From Brevibacillus ruminantium (GTDB lineage Bacteria > Bacillota > Bacilli > Brevibacillales > Brevibacillaceae): a DNA stretch of 64,000 nucleotides. Where the stretch lies: contig NZ_CP098755.1 of the NCBI RefSeq assembly GCF_023746555.1, positions 2,057,001 through 2,121,000 on the forward strand, written 5' to 3'. Below the pieces are notes generated by a model. That model had not been told where the DNA came from. It saw only the letters and a list, made by a program, of their open reading frames with translations, and made no database searches. Position numbers and translations under genes: made by a program. Numbering within the stretch: the stretch's first letter is position 1; every line of letters begins with the position of its first letter. Shown in pieces: positions 1 to 7,910 of the stretch.

Positions 1-834
1 GCAGGCTGGAGGAGCGTCCTGTTTGATGAGGAAAAAGAGAGCGACGATGCGTTGCTGCCTCCGCTTGCAGAGGGTGAAGAGGGACAGGTACAAAAGGTAA
101 AGGTAAAAGAAAGCAAGACACAGCCACCTAAGCGATATACAGAGGGGCAACTGATTACTTTGATGAAAACAGCGGGGAAGCATTTGGACAATCAGGAGCT
201 GGAAAAGGTCCTGATGAAAACGGAAGGGCTGGGAACAGAGGCTACGCGGGCCGGGATCATCGGGATGTTGAAGCAGCGAAAATACATCGAGGTCAAAAGA
301 AATCAGGTCTTTGCCACCCAAAAAGGCATGCTTCTCATCGAGGTGATCGGAGACAAGATCCTGGCCTCGCCGGAGATGACTGCGCGCTGGGAGCAGCGAC
401 TTGCTGAAATCGGGCAGGGTCAGGCATCCGCACAAGCTTTTATGGAACAGGTAAGAAAGCTGTCCCAGAAAATTGTGGATGATGCCGTCGAACAATCCGC
501 GCATTGGAATCTGCAAAGCTATGAAGTGGCGGAGCTGCCGAAGCAAACTTCCCGGTTTCGCCTGGGGAAAAAGGTGGCAGAATGTCGGGTTTGCGGCGGC
601 GATTTGGTAGACAAAGGAGATTTTTACGGCTGCGCCAATTACCAGAAGACGAAATGCAGTGTCACCGTGTCCAAGCTGATTATGGGCAAGAAAGTGACGG
701 AAACCAATGTCAAAAAGCTGATGGAGCAAGGAAAGAGCAACAAGATCAAGGGCTTCAAAAAGGGACAGGACAGCCTTGATGGTTTCCTGGTCTGGGACGA
801 TCAGGAGAAAAAGGCAAAAGTGGAACAGGGGTGA
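1..834 (+). CDS. topB: DNA topoisomerase III, C-terminal part (truncated by window start)
   Basis: Frame 1 is open from the first base, so this is the end of a gene that begins upstream. The visible 277 residues carry the TopB/TopA-like segment with the motif HLDNQELEKVL followed by GLGTEATRAGII, typical of the core of type IA topoisomerases that relax and decatenate DNA. The active-site tyrosine lies before the window. The C-terminus has a cysteine cluster (CRVCGG, then YGC and KC) resembling a topoisomerase zinc-ribbon, and ends in a Lys-rich tail. A weak hairpin (GGGAA at 835-839 with TTCCC at 853-857) follows the stop but merges into the next promoter. Family assignment is firm; the choice of TopB over other type IA enzymes rests on remembered C-terminal sequence. 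Confidence 0.88.
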   Translation, partial: AGWRSVLFDEEKESDDALLPPLAEGEEGQVQKVKVKESKTQPPKRYTEGQLITLMKTAGKHLDNQELEKVLMKTEGLGTEATRAGIIGMLKQRKYIEVKRNQVFATQKGMLLIEVIGDKILASPEMTARWEQRLAEIGQGQASAQAFMEQVRKLSQKIVDDAVEQSAHWNLQSYEVAELPKQTSRFRLGKKVAECRVCGGDLVDKGDFYGCANYQKTKCSVTVSKLIMGKKVTETNVKKLMEQGKSNKIKGFKKGQDSLDGFLVWDDQEKKAKVEQG

Positions 835-866
835 GGGAAGTTTTTTTCGGGTTTCCCGATTGTTTT

Positions 867-892
867 TGAAACTTCCGTACGATTGATCCGTA
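867..892 (+). promoter_or_regulatory. Sigma-W-type (ECF) promoter of the pspA cluster
   Basis: TGAAAC at 867-872 is followed after exactly 16 bases by CGTA at 889-892. This is the established -35/-10 pattern and spacing of Bacillus sigma-W promoters. It lies 70 bases before the pspA start codon, and pspA-type operons are known sigma-W targets in B. subtilis. The match is seen; use of the promoter is inferred. Confidence 0.72.
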
Positions 893-961
893 GGTATATA
901 GTAGAGAAGAACAGCGACAAAAGTTGGGCTTCTGATTCCTTAGCTGAGGAGGAAATGAATC

Positions 962-1627
962 ATGTCCATTTTTAAACGTTTACGTGACCTGACCATGTCA
1001 AATCTGTACGCGCTGATAGAAAAAGCGGAAGATCCGATTAAAATGACAGATCAGTATCTCCGTGATATGCAAGAAGATTTGGCAGAAGCGGAAAAGGCAG
1101 TAGCCGCTCAAATCGTTCTGGAAAAGAAATTCAAACAGTTGTATGAAGAGCAGGAAGCGCTTGTGAAAAAGCGGGACGAACAGGCTCATGTGGCGGCCCA
1201 GGCGAAAAATATCGACCTCGCCCGCAGAGCGTTGGAGGAAAAGAAAGCGGCCGAGCAGAAAATGGCCGAATACAAAGCTGGCTACGAGCAAAACAAGGCT
1301 GCTGCTGACAACCTGCGTGAAAAACTGACCGAAATGAAGAAGCAAATCACCGAGTTGAAAAACAAGCGGGAGACGCTGGCTGCTCGTGTGAACGCGGCCA
1401 AAGCTCAAAAGCAGATCAATCAGTCGATGTCTGGATTTGATTCCAGCACAGCCATGGCTGGCCTGAAGCGCATGGAAGAGAAAGCCATGCAGCTGGAAGC
1501 AGAGGCAGAAGCGAGCGGTGAATTGTACAAAAAAGAGTCGTCTCTCGATGACGAGATCGCCAAACTGAACAAGGATCAGCAGGTCGAGGACGAATTGGCT
1601 GCGCTGATGAAAAAATATGAGGGGTAA
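962..1627 (+). CDS. pspA: PspA/IM30 family phage shock protein
   Basis: This 221-aa protein begins MSIFKRLRDL and is almost entirely charged heptad-like helix, including a long central coiled coil (about residues 35-150), as in PspA/IM30/Vipp1. These ESCRT-III-like proteins line the inner membrane face and protect it under envelope stress. The N-terminal amphipathic helix that binds membrane is present, and the length is normal. The ATG follows GAGGAGG with good spacing. It is the first gene after a sigma-W-type promoter and heads a cluster with DUF350, DUF4178 and DUF4247 genes. A hairpin overlapping its end would partly terminate transcription and so raise pspA levels above the downstream genes. 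Confidence 0.92.
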   Translation: MSIFKRLRDLTMSNLYALIEKAEDPIKMTDQYLRDMQEDLAEAEKAVAAQIVLEKKFKQLYEEQEALVKKRDEQAHVAAQAKNIDLARRALEEKKAAEQKMAEYKAGYEQNKAAADNLREKLTEMKKQITELKNKRETLAARVNAAKAQKQINQSMSGFDSSTAMAGLKRMEEKAMQLEAEAEASGELYKKESSLDDEIAKLNKDQQVEDELAALMKKYEG

Positions 1628-1653
1628 GCCGCTGATGCGGTTCCCCCTTTTCT
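1620..1653 (+). terminator. Hairpin after pspA, probably partial terminator
   Basis: A GGGG/GCCGC arm pairs with a GCGG/CCCC arm across a TGAT loop and is followed by CTTTTCTTT. It overlaps the pspA stop codon. The genes beyond share orientation and close spacing, so read-through is likely. Confidence 0.6.
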
Positions 1654-1700
1654 TTCGCAAAGATTGAGCTGTTTGACCTTGAGCTGTGGAGGGATTGCGA

Positions 1701-2105
1701 GTGGCCTGGAGAGAAATTCTCGCCATGTTCGTCTGGACAGGCGCAGGTGCCATCCTGTTGTCTGTACTGATGTGGGTGGATTCGCTCTTTACCAAATACA
1801 ATGATTTGACAGAGATGAAAAAGGGTAATGTCGCCGTGACAACCCGGTTCGTGATGAAGTTATTTGCCCAGGGATTCATTCTGTCGCAGTCAATCACGAA
1901 GTCCAATGATCTCTGGGAAGCATTGCTTGCTTCCGTGGTATCATTTGTGATTTTATTCTTGCTGGAATGGGTTGTGGAAAAAATACTGCAAGCAGTTGCG
2001 GGGCTCAACCTGGATGAAGGTACGAAGCAGGGAAAAGTCGCGTATGCGCTTCTTGCAGGCTCCTTCCACGTGGTAGGCGCCCTGATTATTGGCGCATGTC
2101 TGTAG
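1701..2105 (+). CDS. DUF350 family integral membrane protein
   Basis: A 134-aa membrane protein with about four hydrophobic segments separated by short polar loops, matching the DUF350 (YjfL-like) family. The GTG at 1701 is preferred because GGAGGG lies seven bases before it; an in-frame GTG at 1686 lacks a site and would add five residues. It sits between pspA and the DUF4178 gene, an arrangement seen in many Bacillales, so a role in membrane stress with PspA is inferred. The molecular activity is unknown. Confidence 0.75.
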   Translation: MAWREILAMFVWTGAGAILLSVLMWVDSLFTKYNDLTEMKKGNVAVTTRFVMKLFAQGFILSQSITKSNDLWEALLASVVSFVILFLLEWVVEKILQAVAGLNLDEGTKQGKVAYALLAGSFHVVGALIIGACL

Positions 2106-2140
2106 GAACTGTCGTGTAGTGGAAAGAGAGGGGTTCAGTG

Positions 2141-2647
2141 ATGAGTGTATGGAAGCGAATTCAAAACATCTTCGCCAAGCATGAGCTTCCTCAAGGGGAA
2201 TTGAGCCTGCTGACGGTTGGACCTGGAGATGTCGTCGAGGTATCGCTATCGACCTATCAAGTGACGGGAAAGACTCGAAATCTCAACCGCAATGCGGTCA
2301 TGCTTACCTTGCAGGATGGCAGCAGGATACGCTACCTTCTCATTGAAGAGCGGGAGCGGACGGTTTATCAGCTGTATGACATGATTGACGGCCGTCTGGA
2401 TTCTCCGGAAGAGATTCCGACGACGATTGAGATGGATGATCATGCCTATCATTTAGAGGAGCAGTATTTTGGCAAAGTGACAGCACTTGGAAGCGCGCCG
2501 TTTCAAGCTTCCGGGGAGCAGCATGTCTGGCAGTATCAATCCGATGACAGGAGATTGCTTCGAATCGAGTGGCAAGACGGACGCTTTTTGCTTTATGAAG
2601 GGGAAAGTATTCTTCCGGCTGACGTACAGGTGTTGCGCGGAACTTAG
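2141..2647 (+). CDS. DUF4178 domain protein
   Basis: A soluble, probably cytoplasmic 168-aa protein rich in beta strands. Its pattern (GDVVEVSLSTYQVTGKTR, then YLLIEERER and a Y-x-L-EEQ segment) recalls the DUF4178 family. GTG at 2138 and ATG at 2141 are both possible; the GAGAGGGG site is better spaced for ATG. Its neighbours are DUF350 upstream and a DUF4247 lipoprotein downstream. These families recur together, so they probably act in one pathway, but no biochemical function is known to me. Confidence 0.68.
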   Translation: MSVWKRIQNIFAKHELPQGELSLLTVGPGDVVEVSLSTYQVTGKTRNLNRNAVMLTLQDGSRIRYLLIEERERTVYQLYDMIDGRLDSPEEIPTTIEMDDHAYHLEEQYFGKVTALGSAPFQASGEQHVWQYQSDDRRLLRIEWQDGRFLLYEGESILPADVQVLRGT

Positions 2648-2658
2648 GGGGGAGGAAA

Positions 2659-3450
2659 GTGCCACAGCAATTGATGAAAGCGATCAAACTCATCCTGATC
2701 CCTGCTTTGTTCCTGCTTGTGCTTGCCGGGTGCAATACGCAATCAGTAAGCAATAGCTATCCCTTGGAGTCCATCATCTCCAAGGATGGCGGGCAAACCT
2801 CCAAGATATATCGAGCGGAGAACAAAACCGTGCCGGAGGTCGCCCAGGAGCTATCCGAACAGAGAACGCCGGATGAAATCTCGAAGGAAGACGAACAGCA
2901 TATGTTTCTCGTCTATTCCGACGAGTGGTACCATCTGCAACAGGATGAGGCCAAACCAAGCGATACAATCATTGAAGTGGATTCCAAGGAGTTCGTCCGC
3001 CAGAACTACGATCCTTCCTTTCTCGAAGGGTATATCCTTGGCAGCTTGTTAAGTGATCTGTTCCATGGACAGAAAAACTACCCCGGCTCTTACCGAGGAT
3101 ACACCAATAAGGAGGTTTACAAGCCTTCGGGTACCTACCGAACACCAACGGTTGAAGAGAAGAAGCAAACCCCGCCCATCACCACCCAGGGAAAAGGAAG
3201 CATTATCAAGCGGGGGACGAACAAAACAGACACAACCGTCGGATCGGATGGAAGTCTCACCAAGAAAAGGGTAGACACCTCCAGTGGATCTACCGGAAAG
3301 ATTACTCGTTCAAGTGAGAAGGGTGCAAGTTACTCAGATGGTTCCAGTTCAAGCAAGAAATCCTCATCCTCCATCTTTTCTCCACCCAAACGATCATCAG
3401 CGCCACGTACCAAGGTCGGAGGCTACGGACGCATTACCAAACGAAGATGA
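2659..3450 (+). CDS. DUF4247 domain lipoprotein with Ser/Lys-rich tail
   Basis: A 263-aa protein with an N-terminal signal peptide ending in the lipobox LAGC (cysteine about residue 25), so it should be anchored on the outer face of the membrane. Residues about 35-135 match DUF4247. The tail from about 160 is low-complexity and rich in Ser, Thr, Lys and Gly, ending in clustered basic residues that could contact teichoic acid or peptidoglycan. The start is uncertain: GTG at 2659 sits very close to GGGGGGAGG, while TTG 2671 and ATG 2674 are further away. It is the last gene of the pspA cluster and is followed by a clear terminator. Confidence 0.7.
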   Translation: MPQQLMKAIKLILIPALFLLVLAGCNTQSVSNSYPLESIISKDGGQTSKIYRAENKTVPEVAQELSEQRTPDEISKEDEQHMFLVYSDEWYHLQQDEAKPSDTIIEVDSKEFVRQNYDPSFLEGYILGSLLSDLFHGQKNYPGSYRGYTNKEVYKPSGTYRTPTVEEKKQTPPITTQGKGSIIKRGTNKTDTTVGSDGSLTKKRVDTSSGSTGKITRSSEKGASYSDGSSSSKKSSSSIFSPPKRSSAPRTKVGGYGRITKRR

Positions 3451-3480
3451 CCCGCTCGAAGCAGAGCGGGTTTTTGTTTT
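3451..3480 (+). terminator. Rho-independent terminator of the pspA cluster
   Basis: CCCGCTC at 3451-3457 pairs with GAGCGGG at 3464-3470, followed by TTTTTGTTTT. It starts directly after the DUF4247 stop codon. Confidence 0.9.
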
Positions 3481-3534
3481 GTTCAGCGAGAGGTGCAGAA
3501 AGCTCTGAGGTGAATCGACAACCGGATTAATATA

Positions 3535-3569
3535 TTGTTATAGTTATTTTATAATAACTGTTATAACAA
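3535..3569. promoter_or_regulatory. AT-rich palindrome, possible operator
   Basis: The left arm at 3535-3548 is matched by a complementary right arm at 3553-3569 that carries a three-base insertion, around a TTAT centre. The region 3481-3686 is otherwise non-coding and AT-rich. It could be an operator or cruciform ahead of the hydrolase gene. Confidence 0.4.
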
Positions 3570-3686
3570 AAATATCAGGTTATTTACATATTTCAAGAAC
3601 TGTATTATTATAATTTTGTATCTGTATTACATGGAGAGGCAATTCTAATCAGATCCAAAACCAGTGAATGAAAAGAGGGAGAGGAA

Positions 3687-4616
3687 ATGTTGAATCGGAA
3701 CCATGTTACCACTCATCATCTGGAGACTTTTCCGGATACGGAAGGCGGCAAGCGTTTTCAACAGGCTTATGAAGCCAGCCTTGGACTTTGGCCGGTTGCG
3801 TACGAAAGGTTCTATGTTCCCACCAGATTTGGCCAGACGCATGTCGTGGCATGTGGGCCGGCTGACGCAGAGCCGTTGGTTCTGTTGCATGGGGCCTTGT
3901 TCAGCTCGAGTATGTGGTACCCCAATGTTGGAGAGTGGAGCAAGCAGTATCGCGTATATGCCATCGACGTTTTGGAAGATCAAAATTTGAGTATCCCCAC
4001 AGTGGGCTGCAGGAACAGAACGGATTTCAAAGAGTGGATGATTGAAATCTTGCAGCATTTGCACATTCAAAAGGCAAAACTGGTGGGCTTATCGCTGGGC
4101 GGTATGCATGTCATCAATCTGCTGGTACAGGCTCAGGAATGGATTGAGCGGGTTGTCGTCATCAGTCCGGCCGAATCATTTGTTCCGTTTCACCCGGATT
4201 TTTACACCTACGCCTACGGTTTGTTTCAACCAGGAGGGGTGGAGCGATTTGTGGACTGGATGTTTGCGGACCGCTATACCATCCCGGCCCCGTTTTTACA
4301 ACAGTATCGTGCGGCTATCAACTGGTTGGGTGAGAAAGAAAGCCGCCCTCCCGGAGAAAACGGTTTTCCATATGTGTACTCCGACGAGGAGCTGTCATCC
4401 ATACACGTACCTGTCCTGCTGCTGCTCGGAGAGAAGGAAGTCATTTACGATCCGCGGGCAGCACAAGAGCGTGCAAAAAGATTAGTGCCGGGAATCGAGA
4501 CCATGATGGTCCATGGAGCAGGGCATGTCCTCTCCATGGAAAGACCTTCATTTGTGAACAAAGCAGTCACGGCGTTTATGAGGGACGACGGTCGAGCAGA
4601 AAAGCGAGAGGGATAA
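3687..4616 (+). CDS. Alpha/beta-fold hydrolase
   Basis: A 309-aa soluble protein with the alpha/beta hydrolase layout: HGALFSSSMW oxyanion region near residue 69, nucleophile elbow GLSLGG near residue 135, a late acidic segment (EKEVIYDPRAA) and a C-terminal catalytic histidine in GAGHVLSMERP. Members hydrolyse esters, amides, lactones or similar bonds; the substrate cannot be told. The ATG follows AGAGGG with seven-base spacing. It stands alone, with an AT-rich palindrome upstream and its own terminator downstream. Confidence 0.85.
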   Translation: MLNRNHVTTHHLETFPDTEGGKRFQQAYEASLGLWPVAYERFYVPTRFGQTHVVACGPADAEPLVLLHGALFSSSMWYPNVGEWSKQYRVYAIDVLEDQNLSIPTVGCRNRTDFKEWMIEILQHLHIQKAKLVGLSLGGMHVINLLVQAQEWIERVVVISPAESFVPFHPDFYTYAYGLFQPGGVERFVDWMFADRYTIPAPFLQQYRAAINWLGEKESRPPGENGFPYVYSDEELSSIHVPVLLLLGEKEVIYDPRAAQERAKRLVPGIETMMVHGAGHVLSMERPSFVNKAVTAFMRDDGRAEKREG

Positions 4617-4638
4617 AACGATAAGCAGGAAAAACAGA

Positions 4639-4682
4639 GGTGTCTCCCCAAAAGCTCAGCTTTTGGGGGCACCTTTGTTTCG
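4639..4682 (+). terminator. Terminator after the alpha/beta hydrolase
   Basis: A long stem with AAAAGC at 4650-4655 pairing GCTTTT at 4659-4664, extended by CCCC/GGGG and GGTG/CACC, then TTTGTTT. Confidence 0.85.
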
Positions 4683-4789
4683 TTATACGGTATTCAAGCC
4701 AGAATAGGGCAGGTGCCTAACACCGGGCATGGGTAAACATCATAGAGTGATAGTGATTAGTCAAAGACCCACATAAGGAGGTTTCATCA

Positions 4790-5023
4790 TTGTACTCCCA
4801 GTATCGAGTCTACTTTCCGTACATCAGTCCGTTCGACCCGTGTCCGCCGCAGCGCGTCAAGTCATATGTGGTGCCCCCCCAATTATTCATACAGTTTCAA
4901 CCTCCCAATCTCCCGCAATTTTCACCCCGGGAGGCCCTCCAATACGGAACACTGTGGCCAGATTTGTTCAGCCCCTATGAGGGGCGCAGCGGCAGAAGAG
5001 AAGAAGGGAGGAGGAAAAAATGA
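4790..5023 (+). CDS. cotJA: Spore coat-associated protein CotJA
   Basis: A 77-aa protein rich in Pro, Tyr and Phe, matching the small CotJA coat component made in the mother cell during sporulation. The start is TTG at 4790, nine bases after AAGGAGG. The Arg-rich end overlaps cotJB by four bases (ATGA). In B. subtilis cotJABC is transcribed by sigma-E; I could not assign a convincing sigma-E promoter in 4690-4789. It is the first gene of an operon whose third gene is interrupted. Confidence 0.85.
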   Translation: MYSQYRVYFPYISPFDPCPPQRVKSYVVPPQLFIQFQPPNLPQFSPREALQYGTLWPDLFSPYEGRSGRREEGRRKK

Positions 5024-5289
5024 GCGAAACCACTCCGGTCGATGAACGGTACTATCAGCTGTTACTCGAACTGCAAGCACTCGACTTTGTGCTGGTGGAA
5101 TTGACACTCTATTTAGATACGCATAGCAATGACTTTGATGCCCTTCAACAATTTAACCAAATCTCCGAGCAGCGTTGGAAAATCGCTTGTGAATTTGAAG
5201 AAAGCTATGGTCCGCTATTGCAATTCGGTCTCAGTTATTCGCGATACCCCTGGCAGTGGAACGACACACCCTGGCCCTGGCAGGTATAA
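5020..5289 (+). CDS. cotJB: Spore coat protein CotJB
   Basis: An 89-aa protein with the CotJB pattern: YYQLLLELQALDFVLVELTLYLDTH, then SEQRWKIACEFEESYGPL and a Trp/Pro-rich end (YPWQWNDTPWPWQV). It overlaps cotJA by ATGA and precedes cotJC by 21 bases with a GAGGAGG site between, so the three genes form one operon. CotJB is needed with CotJC for their assembly in the spore coat of B. subtilis. Confidence 0.9.
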   Translation: MSETTPVDERYYQLLLELQALDFVLVELTLYLDTHSNDFDALQQFNQISEQRWKIACEFEESYGPLLQFGLSYSRYPWQWNDTPWPWQV

Positions 5290-5310
5290 AGACGAGGAGG
5301 AGAACACATC

Positions 5311-5526
5311 GTGTGGGTATATGAAAAAAAATTGCAGTATCCTGTCCGGGTAAGCAAATGTGATCCGCGCATGGCCAAATTTTTGCTGGAGCAATACGGC
5401 GGAGCAGACGGTGAACTGGCCGCAGCCCTACGCTATTTGAATCAGCGCTACTCGATTCCAGATAAGGTCATTGGGTTGTTAACGGATATTGGGACCGAAG
5501 AATCAGTACACTACAGATATCGATAA
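5311..5526 (+). pseudogene. cotJC: cotJC, 5' portion, interrupted by an intervening element
   Basis: GTG at 5311 starts an excellent match to CotJC, a coat protein of the manganese-catalase family. It is normal up to TDIGTEE (codon ending at 5502), after which the reading runs into the inserted element (SVHYRYR, stop at 5526), giving a 71-aa product. The break falls inside the metal-binding pattern E-x-x-H (EEFAH): the Glu stays here and the His is in the 3' part. Joining 5311-5503 to 9902-10278 gives 570 bases, or 189 aa plus stop, the usual CotJC length. The gene is therefore probably a silent, repairable gene and not decayed. Confidence 0.92.
5494..5526 (+). other. attL junction of the cotJC element
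   Basis: The 10-bp core ACCGAAGAAT (5494-5503) is followed on the element side by an arm at 5506-5526 (GTACACTA...GATAA). This arm is complementary at 16 of 21 positions to the arm at 9873-9893, so the two form a dyad when brought together as attP. Confidence 0.8.
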
Positions 5527-5536
5527 AAATGCGCTC

Positions 5537-7123
5537 TTATATTTTTGGAAGCTTCGGATACAGCACGAGAGTAAATTGATTGATCGCCTCTGGATTCCAC
5601 CTCCCACCTCTTTCTTTACGATAAGTCGCCTGTTCCACAACTGATTTCAGCATTGCGTTTTTCTTTCCAGGATCGTCTGTTTTTTGATAAACCTCAATGA
5701 CGTGTTCAACCTTCGGAATTGTTTCCACCCTAGCAGCTATTCGCTTTTGTTCAAGCTCTATTTCTTTTTCAGCTTGGGCAATAGTTTCCCGTATCTCATC
5801 GATCTGTTTCGCAAGAGATTGAGAACGTTCCATAAACACTTCGATTGAATAAACTTTTAACTCCAACAGGTTGTGGGCTTCGTTTTTTTGGTTATTCAAA
5901 TCATCAAATTTTTTTCTTAATGATTTAAGCATTTCTTCATGGGCTTTCAACTTCATTTGGTCGGTTCTCTTTGTTTTGGGCTGCTTATCTTTCCACTGTG
6001 CCTTGTATGATTTTAGCCATTCTCGAAGAGACTGGAGTAATCGTTCCTCGATGATGTGAAAATAGGAACTGACGTTGGGGCAATCTTGACTCGGACAGAT
6101 AATAGATGATGGATTTTTGTCTCCATAAGGCCGCAACACCATAGGTCCACCACATATATCACACCGTATTAATCCTGCGAGAGGATTGCTTATTTTCCCC
6201 CGTGGAGCTGGAGTGTGGCCATGATCTTGCATGATATTTTGAGCAAGATCAAACGTAGCCTCATCAATTAATGGCGGGTGCATCCCAACTACTTCGACCC
6301 ATTGATCCCTGGGCTTTCTCGGCCTGCTTTTTCCATCACGTCGTTTGATCAGAGGACGGGAGCCCCATCGTACCCGACCAATATAGACGGGGTTTCGAAG
6401 TAGACCGTTTATCGTGGCCACCGTCCATTTACTATTTCGAGCTGTAGGAACCCCCATCGTATTTAAGTGCTTTGCCAAACGAGCAGTACCCATACGCTTT
6501 TCTGGATCTGGGTCAGTGTATAGAGAAAAGATCAATCGCACGATCGGAGCTTGATCTGTGTTCGGTTCGAGCGACCAACCCTTGCCAGGGAGCTTTACCC
6601 GCTGATAGCCATAGGGGGGAGTGTTTCCCACATATCTTCCGTCCCTCACACCATCAACCCGCCCTCCTTGCAGGCGCCTCGTCGTCGTCTTAAATTCCCT
6701 ACGAGACATAAAAAGACCAAACTCAAAATATTCTTCGTCGTCGGAGTTTTGCGGGTCATAGACACGCATTGGGGTGACAATGAGAGTGTTCGAGTATTTA
6801 AAAGCATTTGCTACGATCCCCTGATCCATCGTATCCCCACGGGCTAGACGTTCCACTTCGACTACGAGTATCCCGGTCCATTGCTCGTTTTCCACATCCT
6901 CAAGCAGCCGAATCATTTCAGGACGTTCTGAAATTCTTTCTCCTGATGTGGCAGGTTTTTCGCTGTAGATTTCTGTTATGGTGATACCGTAGCGTTTCGA
7001 CAATTCGATCAAGATACGCATATGGCGTTTATAGGTGTCTTCCTCGCCTCGGGCCTCTGCCTCAAGATCAATTCGTGATTTTCTGAGGTATGCAGCATAT
7101 TTTCCATAAGGAAGTCTAGACAA
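5537..7123 (-). CDS. Large serine recombinase of the cotJC element
   Basis: A 528-aa site-specific recombinase of the SpoIVCA/SprA type. The N-terminal resolvase domain has the nucleophile in AAYLRKSR (Ser16 with this start) and the VVEVERLARG motif. A recombinase domain follows at about 180-290, then a zinc ribbon (Cys at about 321, 324, 343, 348) and a long coiled coil (about 386-470) that controls synapsis. TTG at 7123 is chosen because AAGAAGG lies eight bases upstream; TTG at 7150 has no site. The gene ends 11 bases inside the element from the attL arm, the usual place for an integrase. It should cut at ACCGAAGAAT and, with a directionality factor, excise the element. Confidence 0.92.
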   Translation of the reverse strand: MSRLPYGKYAAYLRKSRIDLEAEARGEEDTYKRHMRILIELSKRYGITITEIYSEKPATSGERISERPEMIRLLEDVENEQWTGILVVEVERLARGDTMDQGIVANAFKYSNTLIVTPMRVYDPQNSDDEEYFEFGLFMSRREFKTTTRRLQGGRVDGVRDGRYVGNTPPYGYQRVKLPGKGWSLEPNTDQAPIVRLIFSLYTDPDPEKRMGTARLAKHLNTMGVPTARNSKWTVATINGLLRNPVYIGRVRWGSRPLIKRRDGKSRPRKPRDQWVEVVGMHPPLIDEATFDLAQNIMQDHGHTPAPRGKISNPLAGLIRCDICGGPMVLRPYGDKNPSSIICPSQDCPNVSSYFHIIEERLLQSLREWLKSYKAQWKDKQPKTKRTDQMKLKAHEEMLKSLRKKFDDLNNQKNEAHNLLELKVYSIEVFMERSQSLAKQIDEIRETIAQAEKEIELEQKRIAARVETIPKVEHVIEVYQKTDDPGKKNAMLKSVVEQATYRKERGGRWNPEAINQFTLVLYPKLPKI

Positions 7124-7188
7124 GACATTCACCTTCTTTAATTCGAACAATCATTTTATGTAAGAAACACAGTGTAAGGTGAGTACCA

Positions 7189-7221
7189 TTTATACTATTC
7201 TGGTACAAAGTGCAACTATAC
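7189..7221 (-). promoter_or_regulatory. Putative promoter of the recombinase gene
   Basis: On the minus strand GTATAGT (7215-7221) is followed after 15 bases by AATAGTAT (7192-7199), a partial match to sigma-E elements. The same stretch also reads as TTGCAC and TATAAA 15 bases apart (sigma-A-like). A sigma-E reading would fit mother-cell excision, but the sequence does not decide. Confidence 0.3.
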
Positions 7222-7361
7222 AAAAACATTTATCTTCAGTAATTTCGCCAGGTCTGCAACTTGGATGACCAAATGGTCAATAGATGGCCCAGCCACTTTT
7301 ACAAACAAGGGCAGTCCCCTAAGTAACACCGCATATACATCCCCCGAAGGGAGTGGGTGAT

Positions 7362-7538
7362 GTGCGCAAAAAAATCGAGAATCCAAACATCGTGGAGACC
7401 TACATCATTAATGGCTCCACCATCCACATTGCTGACAATTGTATCCGAACCGACCCTCAGGAAATTGAGAAAATCATTGACGACTTTCATGCAGCAGGAT
7501 GGGCAATACACCAAGAAGGTGAAAACAAGGCCGGTTAA
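7362..7538 (+). CDS. Small protein of the element, candidate directionality factor
   Basis: A 58-aa acidic protein (MRKKIENPNIVETYIINGST, then IHIADN and QEIEKIIDDFHAAGWAI). GTG at 7362 is chosen because AAGGGAG lies eight bases upstream; GTG at 7353 is too close. The fold suggested is a short beta hairpin plus a helix. I do not recognise a characterised family, although similar small proteins occur beside serine integrases in Bacillales elements. SprB, the excision factor of the SP-beta/spsM system, is also 58 aa, but I see no clear sequence match. It is divergent from the recombinase gene. Confidence 0.6.
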   Translation: MRKKIENPNIVETYIINGSTIHIADNCIRTDPQEIEKIIDDFHAAGWAIHQEGENKAG

Positions 7539-7833
7539 TCACCGGCTTGGAAGGACAAGCCTCACACAACCGAAAAGAGTACCGAAGAGCAGAAGCGAGA
7601 AGGAAGATGGAGAACAGTAGCCATTTCGCAGTGTACTGGCCGGACATGGATACATAGTGGAGAAATCTGCCTACAGGTGCAATAGTGGCGGTTGGGGAAT
7701 GGGTGGACTACCTGGAAGTAACGGGATGTAGGGAAGTGGGGGCAAGCTCTTATCGTAGGATAAAAATTGGAAAACATTGCATAGTGGCAAAGTAAGCGAT
7801 TTAGAAAAAAAGAAGGCTGTCGAGGATTGATAT
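7539..7833. other. Non-coding stretch within the element
   Basis: No ORF with a credible start is seen. GTACCGAAGA at 7579-7588 resembles the att core but lacks flanking dyad arms. Confidence 0.5.
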
Positions 7834-7886
7834 GCTCCCCTTTAGGTAGACAGGTTTCATAAAAATACCGCTACTTGAAGGGGAGC
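7834..7886. terminator. Long hairpin after the GMC oxidoreductase gene
   Basis: GCTCCCCTTTAGGTAG (7834-7849) pairs at 14 of 16 positions with CTACTTGAAGGGGAGC (7871-7886), followed by TTTCTTTG on the plus strand. It may terminate transcription from the left, or be the remnant end of a lost insertion sequence. Confidence 0.5.
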
Positions 7887-7910
7887 TTTCTTTGTCAGTT
7901 TTACGGCCGG

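Noticed and set aside
998-2008. 336-codon open frame on the minus strand opposite pspA and DUF350
   Set aside because: It is antisense to two well-supported genes, has no ribosome site and a composition (runs of Leu/Phe/Ser) typical of a shadow frame.
7579-7588. GTACCGAAGA, resembling the att core, inside the element
   Set aside because: It lacks the last two core bases and has no dyad arms; chance similarity is likely.
7539-7680. Continuation of the reading frame after the 58-aa protein
   Set aside because: The frame continues past the stop for about 40 codons, but there is no start or recoding signal.
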